A stretch of 12,092 bases of DNA, from positions 1 to 12,092 of the forward strand of contig DGHF01000096.1 of NCBI GenBank assembly GCA_002392545.1, given 5' to 3'. Below, piece after piece: positions 5,370 through 11,873 of this stretch. The DNA comes from Ruminococcus sp. UBA3855. GTDB taxonomy: Bacteria > Bacillota > Clostridia > Oscillospirales > Ruminococcaceae. The translations under genes were made by a program, and so were the position numbers. Position 1 is the stretch's first letter. Each line of letters opens with the position of its first letter. The notes below the pieces were generated by a model, which saw only the letters and a list, made by a program, of their open reading frames with translations, was not told the DNA's origin and did not search any database.

Positions 5370-7430
5370 ATGAAATGTCAGATTTTACATGAATCCAAAG
5401 GAAGAATCAGAGTTCATGTCATGCAGAAACATATGTCCCTTTCTCAGGCTGACCAACTGGAAAACTGGTTTTCCATGCAGGACGGAATCACCAGAGTACA
5501 GGTGTTTGACAGAACTTGTGATATGATTTTAACCTATACTTGTCGACGGAGCGAAATCATCCGCATGATTTCTCATTTTTCCTATGCCATTGCGGAAATT
5601 GCGGAAAATTCCGGTCGTGAACTCAATCGGGAATATGAGGAAAAATTAGTATGGTCGGCTGTCCGGAGATTTTTCGGGAAACTCTTTCTTCCGGCGAAAA
5701 TCCGGTTTGTATTTATTTTGTGGAAAGCCCTCGGATATTTCTGGGAGGGGCTGAAATCGCTGTTACATGGGAGAATGGAAGTTGCTGTACTGGATGCGAC
5801 GGCTATCACAGTTTCTATGCTCAGAGGAGACACCGAAACTGCCTCTTCTGTCATGTTCCTGCTGAATATCGGCGAAATTCTGGAGGAATGGACACATAAA
5901 AAATCTGTCGGCGATTTGGCGAAAGCAATGTCTCTCGGAATTGAAAAAGTCTGGATGGTCGTGAATGGTCAGGAAGTCCTTGTTCCGGTTGACAGAGTGA
6001 AAAAGGGGGATAATATTATTATCCGCACCGGAAATATGATTGCTCTTGATGGAAAAATCGTTTCCGGTGATGCTATGGTCAATCAGGCAAGTATGACCGG
6101 AGAATCTGTGCCTGTCCACAAAAAAGAAGGCAGTTATGTGTATGCCGGTACGGTCGTAGAGGATGGGGAATGCGTCGTCTGTGTGGAACAGAGTGCGGGA
6201 ACTGGTCGCTATGACAGAATCGTGAAAATGATTGAGGATTCCGAAAAGCTCAAATCCAATGCAGAAGACAAGGCTTTTCATCTTGCTGACAGCCTTGTAC
6301 CTTGGAGTTTGGGAACGACACTCGTCACATGGTTACTCACCCGAAACATCACAAAGGCTGTATCTGTTCTAATGGTTGATTTTTCGTGTGCGTTAAAATT
6401 GGCAATGCCTGTCTCTGTGCTTTCGGCAATGCGTGAATGCAGTCAGTACGGAATTACTGTCAAGGGCGGTCGCTTTCTTGAAACTGTTGCAGAGGCGGAT
6501 ACCATCGTATTCGATAAAACCGGAACGCTCACCCATGCCACCCCAAAAGTCGCTGAAATTATCACGTTCGGCGGAAATGATGAAAATGAAATGCTCCGCC
6601 TGTCGGCTTGTCTGGAAGAACATTATCCCCATTCCATTGCCAATGCTGTTGTCAAGGAAGCCTTTGACAGGGGACTGATTCACGAAGAACGACATTCTAA
6701 AGTCGAATATGTCGTTGCACATGGAATTTCCAGCTCTGTGGACGGGGAAAAAGTCGTGATTGGCAGTTATCATTTTGTCATTGAGGATGAAAAATGCCAG
6801 ATTCCGGATGAGCGGATTTTCCGCCATCTCCCGAAACAATATTCCCATCTTTACCTTGCTATCGGCGGAAAGGTTTCTGCTGTTATCTGCATTCATGACC
6901 CACTGAGAGAAGAGGCTCACGAAGTCATTGAAAAACTCCATAAATGTGGTCTTTCCAATATCGTGATGATGACTGGAGACAATGAAAGAACGGCTAAGGC
7001 AATCGCTGAACAGGTCGGCGTTGATTCCTACTGTGCCGAAGTCCTCCCCGAAGATAAAGCTGAATTCGTCCGCAGTCAGAAAGAAACTGGACACACTGTC
7101 ATGATGATTGGCGACGGCGTGAACGACTCTCCGGCATTGAGTGAGGCGGATGTTGGAATTGCTATCAGCTCCGGCGCACCAATCGCCAGAGAAATCGCTG
7201 ATATTACCATTTCGGCTGACAGCTTGGAAGCACTGCTGCAATTGAAACTGTTAAGCAATGCCCTGATGAAGCGTATCAATTGGAACTACCGCACTATCAT
7301 GGGATTCAATGCAAGTCTGATATTGCTCGGAATTCTGGGAATACTCCCCCCGACAACTTCCGCATTCCTGCATAATGCCAGCACTCTGGCAATCGGACTG
7401 AAAAGTATGACAAATTTGAACAAAAAATAA
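5370..7430 (+). CDS. P1B-type heavy-metal translocating ATPase with an FSC membrane motif
   Basis: A 686-aa ATP-driven metal exporter of the inner membrane. The N-terminus (1 to about 75) resembles an HMA fold but lacks the CxxC metal site. Hydrophobic segments at about 107-172 precede an actuator domain with TGES (243-246). The P-domain has the phosphorylated aspartate D382 in DKTGTLT, the N-domain carries EEHYPHS, and the hinge is GDGVND (581-586). Two final membrane segments follow. The motif that sets ion specificity, normally CPC, reads Phe338-Ser339-Cys340 before ALKLAMP. The substrate therefore cannot be read from the classical Cu, Zn/Cd or Co classes. The ribosome binding site GAGGAGA is 7 nt from the ATG. 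The gene follows a DUF6110 gene in the same unit, a pairing that suggests a joint role in metal efflux or metallation of exported proteins. Annotation as copper- or zinc-specific would be unsupported. Confidence 0.93.
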   Translation: MKCQILHESKGRIRVHVMQKHMSLSQADQLENWFSMQDGITRVQVFDRTCDMILTYTCRRSEIIRMISHFSYAIAEIAENSGRELNREYEEKLVWSAVRRFFGKLFLPAKIRFVFILWKALGYFWEGLKSLLHGRMEVAVLDATAITVSMLRGDTETASSVMFLLNIGEILEEWTHKKSVGDLAKAMSLGIEKVWMVVNGQEVLVPVDRVKKGDNIIIRTGNMIALDGKIVSGDAMVNQASMTGESVPVHKKEGSYVYAGTVVEDGECVVCVEQSAGTGRYDRIVKMIEDSEKLKSNAEDKAFHLADSLVPWSLGTTLVTWLLTRNITKAVSVLMVDFSCALKLAMPVSVLSAMRECSQYGITVKGGRFLETVAEADTIVFDKTGTLTHATPKVAEIITFGGNDENEMLRLSACLEEHYPHSIANAVVKEAFDRGLIHEERHSKVEYVVAHGISSSVDGEKVVIGSYHFVIEDEKCQIPDERIFRHLPKQYSHLYLAIGGKVSAVICIHDPLREEAHEVIEKLHKCGLSNIVMMTGDNERTAKAIAEQVGVDSYCAEVLPEDKAEFVRSQKETGHTVMMIGDGVNDSPALSEADVGIAISSGAPIAREIADITISADSLEALLQLKLLSNALMKRINWNYRTIMGFNASLILLGILGILPPTTSAFLHNASTLAIGLKSMTNLNKK

Positions 7431-7446
7431 GAGAGGTGTTTTTTTT

Positions 7447-7580
7447 ATGGATTTACCTGCTGAAAAAAGATATACTGCTGAGGAATTTTTTGCAATCTTT
7501 ATGTTTATACTTTCGATACCCCCATTCCGGTGGAAATTTACGACAGAGAATTAAATATTACCATTGCGGAGCTGTTGTAA
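7447..7580 (+). pseudogene. Short ORF with an apparent frameshift, possibly a decayed gene start
   Basis: An ATG at 7447 with a good GAGAGGTG ribosome binding site opens a frame beginning MDLPAEKRYTAEEFF and stopping at 7554 after 35 codons. Adding one T to the six-T run at 7490-7495 joins it to a second frame that continues NLYVYTFDTPIPVEIYDREL and ends at 7580. The joined reading looks more protein-like than the unshifted end. It faintly recalls the N-terminus of Uma2-type (DUF820) proteins, but this is a weak impression. It could be a degraded gene, a sequencing error in a homopolymer, or a genuine small ORF. It starts 17 nt after the ATPase stop, so it belongs to that transcript. Confidence 0.35.
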
Positions 7581-7641
7581 TACAGCTCCCCTACTTCTGG
7601 AAAATGAAAAGTGTCCGTTTGGAGCTTTTTGTGTCTTTTTT
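7568..7641 (+). terminator. Terminator/attenuator-like structure after the ATPase unit
   Basis: GGAGCTGT (7568-7575) and ACAGCTCC (7582-7589) make a perfect 8-bp stem with a 6-nt loop. A second GGAGCT (7621-7626) leads into TTTTT and, after GTGTC, six more T residues. An imperfect stem AAAAGTGTCC/GGAGCTTTT (7607-7629, loop GTTT, one bulge) sits directly before that tail and looks like a weak intrinsic terminator. AGCTCC can pair with either GGAGCT copy, so alternative folds exist. The structure ends just before the ribosome binding site of the next gene, for which no clear separate promoter was seen. Confidence 0.45.
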
Positions 7642-7661
7642 GTAAAGGAGAATCTTAATCT

Positions 7662-8282
7662 ATGAAAGTTTATACGATTACGCTGGGAGAACTTGCAACA
7701 AATTGTCATATCATTGAATGTGGTGACGGCGGTTGTGTGCTTGTCGATATCGGAAACGGTGCGTTGAAGTTACAGAAAAAATTGACTGAACTGGATTTAA
7801 CTCCGAAAGCCATTTTATTGACCCATGGACATTATGACCATGTGGCAGGCGTTGAGAAAATCCGGAAAATATACAACTGTCCGGTCTATGTTCATGAAAA
7901 TGATGCTGTTATGCTTACCAGCGAACAAGCTAACCTTGCTTGGCAACTCACAACGGCTGATTATATTCCTGTGACGGAATACCAGACCATTCAGGACGGC
8001 GACACCATTAAAGCCGGAAATCTGGAATTCCGTGTCATGCTCACCAAAGGGCACACTTCGGGGAGTGTCTGCTATTTCTGTGAGGATTGTTTGTTTTCTG
8101 GGGATACCCTTTTCCGAAATGGCGTCGGACGGACGGACTTGGGCGGAAATTCTCAAGATATGATGCAGTCACTCCGGAAATTGAAAACCATCCCTGAAGA
8201 TTACAAGGTTTACTGCGGACATTTTGAATCTACCACTTTGGCAAGGGAACAAAAAAATAATCCCTATTTCAGGGGGTTATGA
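7662..8282 (+). CDS. Metallo-beta-lactamase fold hydrolase (glyoxalase II-like)
   Basis: A 206-aa cytoplasmic metallohydrolase. It carries the HxHxDH zinc motif as THGHYDH (54-60), the third-position histidine in KGHTSGS (H131), the bridging aspartate in SGDTLF (D148) and the C-terminal histidine in CGHFESTT (H187). The phrase ending LAREQKNNPYF is typical of the short YcbL/hydroxyacylglutathione-hydrolase-like group, which lacks the C-terminal substrate domain of true glyoxalase II. Thioester hydrolysis of a methylglyoxal adduct is the usual guess, but the substrate is unproven. The start is supported by AAAGGAG 11 nt upstream, a rather long spacing. The stop codon overlaps the start of the hemZ-like gene, so the two are translationally coupled. 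Confidence 0.9.
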   Translation: MKVYTITLGELATNCHIIECGDGGCVLVDIGNGALKLQKKLTELDLTPKAILLTHGHYDHVAGVEKIRKIYNCPVYVHENDAVMLTSEQANLAWQLTTADYIPVTEYQTIQDGDTIKAGNLEFRVMLTKGHTSGSVCYFCEDCLFSGDTLFRNGVGRTDLGGNSQDMMQSLRKLKTIPEDYKVYCGHFESTTLAREQKNNPYFRGL

Positions 8283-9748
8283 TGGAACAGTATGCATTGA
8301 TTTTCAAAGGGCATTCATTCGGATATGAAGTGCAGGCAACGGCAAAAATATTTATTCCGTCTGTTCGTTTCATTCTCTGCGAAAACGGCGAAATTCCCCC
8401 AAATATCGAAAATACTATTCTGACAGAAATCATTCATGAAAATGATACTGTCGTCAATGTTGAAATTCATCTGCATGGAAAATTCTGGAAAGAATCAAAA
8501 TCCATTTCAGGAGCTGCTGCAAAAAATCAGCTTGAATTTGCCCTGTGTTCGTTGCTGTATGAAGGATTGCAGGATTTAACCGGATATACACCGCCGTGGG
8601 GTCTGCTGACAGGTATCCGCCCTGTGAGAAAGGTCATACAGGCTTTTGACAATGGTCTGACCCCTGAACAGGCTTTCCAGACATTACAGCATCAATACCG
8701 CATTTCTGACAAAAAAATGAAGCTCGCTCTGGAAACGGCATTGATACAAAAAGATATTCTTCCACATTCTCCGCAGGAAATCGGGCTATATATTTCAATT
8801 CCCTTTTGTCCGACAAGATGTAATTATTGTTCGTTCGTGTCGCATTCGATGGATTCGGCATATCAGCTCATTCCTGAATACGTTGACAAACTCTGTCAGG
8901 AAATCGCCATCTTCGGCAGGATAATTGAAAAATATCATTTGTTGGTGCAGTCGGTTTATATCGGTGGGGGAACTCCGACTTCTGTCACGGCGGAACAGCT
9001 TGACACCATCATGCAGACCATTTCTGAACATATTGACCTTGGTCATGCAAGAGAATACACCGTCGAGGCCGGTCGGGCAGACACTATCACAAAAGAAAAA
9101 TTGCAGGTCATCCATGACAGAAAAGCGGACAGAATTTCTGTCAATCCGCAGACTTTGCAGGATTCTGTATTGCAGGCAATCGGCAGACGACACACCGCTC
9201 AGCAGGTTCTGGATGCCTTTGCACTGGCTAGGGAAATGGGTTTCGATAATATCAATATGGATTTAATCGCCGGACTTTCTACGGATACTTTCGAGGGCTT
9301 TTCTGACACCCTCCACAAAGTCATGAATCTGAATCCGGAAAGTATCACTGTACACACCTTAACAGTCAAACGCTCTGCGGATTTATACCACTCTGACGAA
9401 ATCCGGACACAGATTTCAGAAGTCGAAAAAATGGCGGAGCTGTCCGCTAATCTGCTCCCACATGGCGGATGGATGCCGTATTATTTGTACCGTCAAAAAA
9501 ATACTATCGGCAACCTTGAAAATGTGGGCTATGCAAAAGCTGGAAAAGAAAATCTTTATAATATCCTCATTATGGACGAAACACAGACCATTCTAGGGGC
9601 TGGGTGCGGTGCATCTACTAAAATTATTGACAGGGACGGCGATATTCACAGGGTTATGAATTATAAATTTCCTTTCGAATATATCAGCCGTTTTGAACAG
9701 CTGATGCAGAAAAAAATTCAGATTGAAGAAGAATTGGAGAAACTTTAA
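8282..9748 (+). CDS. hemZ: HemZ-type radical SAM protein (coproporphyrinogen III dehydrogenase-like)
   Basis: A 488-aa radical SAM protein of the HemN/HemW/HemZ family. The AdoMet iron-sulfur motif is CPTRCNYC (C176, C180, C183), followed by SF rather than the extra cysteine of classical HemN, as in HemW-like and HemZ-like members. GGGTPT, the VEAGR strand and the NMDLIAGL strand are family landmarks. The N-terminal extension of about 165 residues, with WGLLTGIRPVR, is characteristic of the Gram-positive HemZ group. Family members are linked to oxygen-independent coproporphyrinogen oxidation or heme handling, and which applies here is uncertain. Two ATG codons lie in tandem at 8279 and 8282. 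The second is preferred because AGGGGG (8271-8276) is 5 nt from it but only 2 nt from the first. It overlaps the upstream stop by one base. Confidence 0.85.
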   Translation: MEQYALIFKGHSFGYEVQATAKIFIPSVRFILCENGEIPPNIENTILTEIIHENDTVVNVEIHLHGKFWKESKSISGAAAKNQLEFALCSLLYEGLQDLTGYTPPWGLLTGIRPVRKVIQAFDNGLTPEQAFQTLQHQYRISDKKMKLALETALIQKDILPHSPQEIGLYISIPFCPTRCNYCSFVSHSMDSAYQLIPEYVDKLCQEIAIFGRIIEKYHLLVQSVYIGGGTPTSVTAEQLDTIMQTISEHIDLGHAREYTVEAGRADTITKEKLQVIHDRKADRISVNPQTLQDSVLQAIGRRHTAQQVLDAFALAREMGFDNINMDLIAGLSTDTFEGFSDTLHKVMNLNPESITVHTLTVKRSADLYHSDEIRTQISEVEKMAELSANLLPHGGWMPYYLYRQKNTIGNLENVGYAKAGKENLYNILIMDETQTILGAGCGASTKIIDRDGDIHRVMNYKFPFEYISRFEQLMQKKIQIEEELEKL

Positions 9749-9774
9749 TATCAACAGCGTAAAGGAATTTGATT

Positions 9775-11124
9775 ATGACAAAGAATGAAATTTATGAAAC
9801 TGAAATCACCGGAATGACTGCCGAAGGTTCGGGAGTCTGCCGGATTGACGGAATGGCGGTCTTTGTGCCTATGACTGCAATCGGCGATAAACTCAAAGTC
9901 CGGATTGTGAAAGTATTGAAAAGCTATGCTTTCGGAATTATTGAGGAACTGCTTGACGGCTCTCCGGAACGCTGTGAGCCGGATTGTTCGGTATTCCGTC
10001 AGTGTGGCGGTTGTACATTCCGGCACGTCAATTATCAGGAAGAATTGCATTATAAAGAACAATTCGTGCATGATGTGTTTGAACGAATCGGCGGTCTGCA
10101 TCCGGAATTTGCGCCCATTCTGGCATGTGAAGAACGTGACGGATACCGCAATAAAGCTCAATATCCTGTTGCAGAAGTCAACGGTCATCTTGTGTGCGGA
10201 TTCTATGCAAGACATAGCCACAGAGTGATTCCTTTCACAAAATGCAGGTTACAGCCGGAAATCTTTACCCAAATGCTGGAATTTCTGCTTCCTTGGCTGG
10301 AATCCTGCGGAATTATCGCTTATGATGAGAAAAATCACTCCGGTGAACTCAGACACATCTATCTCAGGAGGGGCTTTCATTCCGGTGAAATTATGCTTTG
10401 CTTGATTTCGAGAATTTCCATCCGGAAAAAATTGCAAAAGCACATTCCTGAACTTTTGCAGAAATTTCCTCAAATCGTCAGCGTGTCAGAATCCATCAAT
10501 CCGGACAAGACCAATGTCATTATGGGAAAAAGCGTTTCCGTGCTGATGGGTCAGAATCACATCACGGATACTATGTGCAATTGCAGAATTGCCATTTCTC
10601 CGCAGTCATTTTATCAGGTGAATACCAAACAAGCTGAAAAAATGTACATGATTGCAAAAAAATATGCTCAGTTGTCGGGCACGGAAACTCTGCTTGACTT
10701 GTACTGTGGGACTGGTTCAATCGGACTTTCTATGGCGGATTCTGTGAAAAAATTGATAGGCGTAGAAGTTGTTCCTTCTGCTATCGAAAATGCATGGCGG
10801 AACGCTGAAACCAACCACATCGCCAACGCTGAATTTTTCTGCGGTGATGCCGGAACAATCGCAGAATCCCTTAAAAAACAGAACCTCGTTCCGGATGTGA
10901 TTATTTTAGACCCTCCCCGAAAAGGGTGTGATAATCTCACCATTCAAGCCGTTTCGGAAATGTCCCCGACAAGAATCGTGATGATTTCCTGCAATCCGGC
11001 AACCGCTTCAAGAGACTGCAAACTTTTTTCGGATTATGGCTATTCCGTTCAGCAAGTAAGCCCTGTTGACCTGTTTCCGGCAACTTCTGCCTCTGAATGC
11101 GTGATTTTGCTGTCAAGGAAATAA
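9775..11124 (+). CDS. rlmD: 23S rRNA (uracil-C5)-methyltransferase, RlmD/RlmCD type
   Basis: A 449-aa SAM-dependent methyltransferase of the TrmA/RlmD family that makes 5-methyluridine in 23S rRNA. An N-terminal TRAM domain (about 1-58) is followed by the cluster-binding cysteines C71, C77, C80 and C157 (C-x5-C-x2-C then a distant Cys), a 4Fe-4S signature of this family. The Rossmann core has LLDLYCGTGSIGL and LDPPRKGC. The catalytic cysteine is C406 in SCNPAT and the general base is E441 near the C-terminus. In Firmicutes a single RlmCD enzyme can serve both U747 and U1939; which site applies here cannot be told. The ATG at 9775 is chosen because AAAGGAA is 7 nt upstream, in preference to an in-frame TTG at 9769. 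It follows the hemZ-like gene by 26 nt and is probably co-transcribed. Confidence 0.93.
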   Translation: MTKNEIYETEITGMTAEGSGVCRIDGMAVFVPMTAIGDKLKVRIVKVLKSYAFGIIEELLDGSPERCEPDCSVFRQCGGCTFRHVNYQEELHYKEQFVHDVFERIGGLHPEFAPILACEERDGYRNKAQYPVAEVNGHLVCGFYARHSHRVIPFTKCRLQPEIFTQMLEFLLPWLESCGIIAYDEKNHSGELRHIYLRRGFHSGEIMLCLISRISIRKKLQKHIPELLQKFPQIVSVSESINPDKTNVIMGKSVSVLMGQNHITDTMCNCRIAISPQSFYQVNTKQAEKMYMIAKKYAQLSGTETLLDLYCGTGSIGLSMADSVKKLIGVEVVPSAIENAWRNAETNHIANAEFFCGDAGTIAESLKKQNLVPDVIILDPPRKGCDNLTIQAVSEMSPTRIVMISCNPATASRDCKLFSDYGYSVQQVSPVDLFPATSASECVILLSRK

Positions 11125-11143
11125 TGATGCGGTATAATAAAAC

Positions 11144-11172
11144 TTGACACATTTACCTCGAAGAAATATAAT
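11144..11172 (+). promoter_or_regulatory. Perfect sigma-A promoter with no gene behind it
   Basis: TTGACA (11144-11149) and TATAAT (11167-11172) are spaced by exactly 17 bp. The transcript would start near 11179 and run through the GC-rich palindrome, then antisense to the broken nucleotidyltransferase gene. No plus-strand ORF with a ribosome binding site follows before the terminator at 11709. It may drive a small RNA, or it may be left over from a lost gene. Confidence 0.65.
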
Positions 11173-11195
11173 GATAAACAGAGAAGGTGACATCC

Positions 11196-11216
11196 CCCCC
11201 GCCTAAGAGGCGGGGG
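11196..11216. repeat. GC-rich palindrome (possible IS200/IS605-type end or REP-like element)
   Basis: CCCCCGCC and GGCGGGGG form a perfect 8-bp stem around TAAGA, in otherwise AT-rich DNA and preceded by two more C residues. No T-run follows, so it is not a standard terminator. Compact C-rich hairpins like this occur at the ends of IS200/IS605-type elements and their MITE-like relatives. No transposase or TnpB is present in the window, so that origin is only a possibility. Confidence 0.5.
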
Positions 11217-11347
11217 AGAAATTGCTAATTTTTGATAAAGAGAGTGTGAAGCTGGAGTGTATCTATTATACTTTAACAAACAAAATTGACTTCTATAACT
11301 TTGTCTGCTATCTTATCAGTTCTTTTTATCATAACTTTTCATCGCTT

Positions 11348-11610
11348 TCAATGTTCTGGATATATAGCTCCTGCTTTTTTTCCGACATGTATTGATTCAT
11401 AGTCATGATTCGACATGATTTCTTTCATTTCATTACGTTTTTTCCCATCATACAGAATATCATTATCCGCCATTTCTCTCATGCCCGTTTCAGGATACTG
11501 CCTTTCAGGGGCATATACCAGATTCCATGCTGTTCCATATCTGCCAGAATGGAAGTCCGTTCAATATCAAGCAGACAATTTTTACGGATGGATTTTTTCT
11601 TCACCTGCAT
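11348..11610 (-). pseudogene. Broken nucleotidyltransferase-fold gene (NTP_transf_5-like)
   Basis: An ATG at 11610 with AGAGGA 5 nt upstream opens a 43-codon frame that contains ILADMEQHGIWYMPLKGSIL and ends at a TGA (11481-11479). From 11485 another frame continues at once as GMREMADNDILYDGKKRNEM and runs to a stop at 11350-11348. Together they give the two N-terminal hallmarks of the nucleotidyltransferase-fold family PF14907: a PLKG motif, then an R-x3-D-x-D-x-L motif. The few residues normally between the motifs are missing, which suggests a small frame-changing deletion. The rest of the expected protein is absent. The gene is inactive as it stands and has been cut down to a 5' fragment. 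Confidence 0.65.
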
Positions 11611-11708
11611 GAATTCCTCTGTACCTTTAACCCAACACAAAAAAGAAAAACATATTGTATTTACTCATGGATGGCTGTTGGTTGCCGCCTGAAAATTGAA
11701 AATCAATA

Positions 11709-11747
11709 GAAAAATCCGGCAGAAATCAAAGCACTGCCGGATTTTTC
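11709..11747. terminator. Strong bidirectional intrinsic terminator
   Basis: A perfect 14-bp inverted repeat (11709-11722 with 11734-11747) has a CCGGCAG/CTGCCGG core, an 11-nt loop and A5/T5 flanks. It can terminate in both directions. Given its place it most likely ends the minus-strand muramidase transcript from the right and protects the left side. It would also stop any plus-strand transcript from the promoter at 11144. Confidence 0.85.
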
Positions 11748-11873
11748 ATTGATATTCCGATAAAAATAACGTGGCTATTACCCCGTTTGATTTCGCATTG
11801 TTCAGTATTTGCCCTGCCCCCGGTCTTTCCGAGATTTGATTTTAGAGATAATCAATCCCCCCATGGGAAATGG

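Larger units (their letters stand above)
11125..11347. other. Non-coding stretch after the methyltransferase gene
   Basis: No credible coding frame was found on either strand. The stretch holds a consensus promoter, a GC-rich palindrome and otherwise AT-rich sequence. There is no obvious terminator for the methyltransferase operon. A second TATAAT lies at 11133-11138 without a good -35. The part from 11217 to 11347 shows nothing I can assign. Confidence 0.5.

Noticed and set aside
6393..7241. Minus-strand open frame of 282 codons opposite the P-type ATPase
   Set aside because: The ATPase frame carries all catalytic motifs here, and the antisense frame is a by-product of its codon use.
11405..11709. 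Plus-strand open frames over the right-hand intergenic region
   Set aside because: They run antisense to the recognisable nucleotidyltransferase fragment, and their His/Phe/Ser-rich translations match no family.
11768..11787. Imperfect inverted repeat AACG...CGTT followed on the minus strand by ATTTTT, as a second terminator
   Set aside because: The stem is only about six pairs with a mismatch, and the much stronger terminator at 11709-11747 follows directly.
11802..11864. 20-codon basic ORF following the muramidase stop in the same frame
   Set aside because: It is very short, with no clear independent ribosome binding site and no recognised family. It may simply be run-on sequence after the stop.
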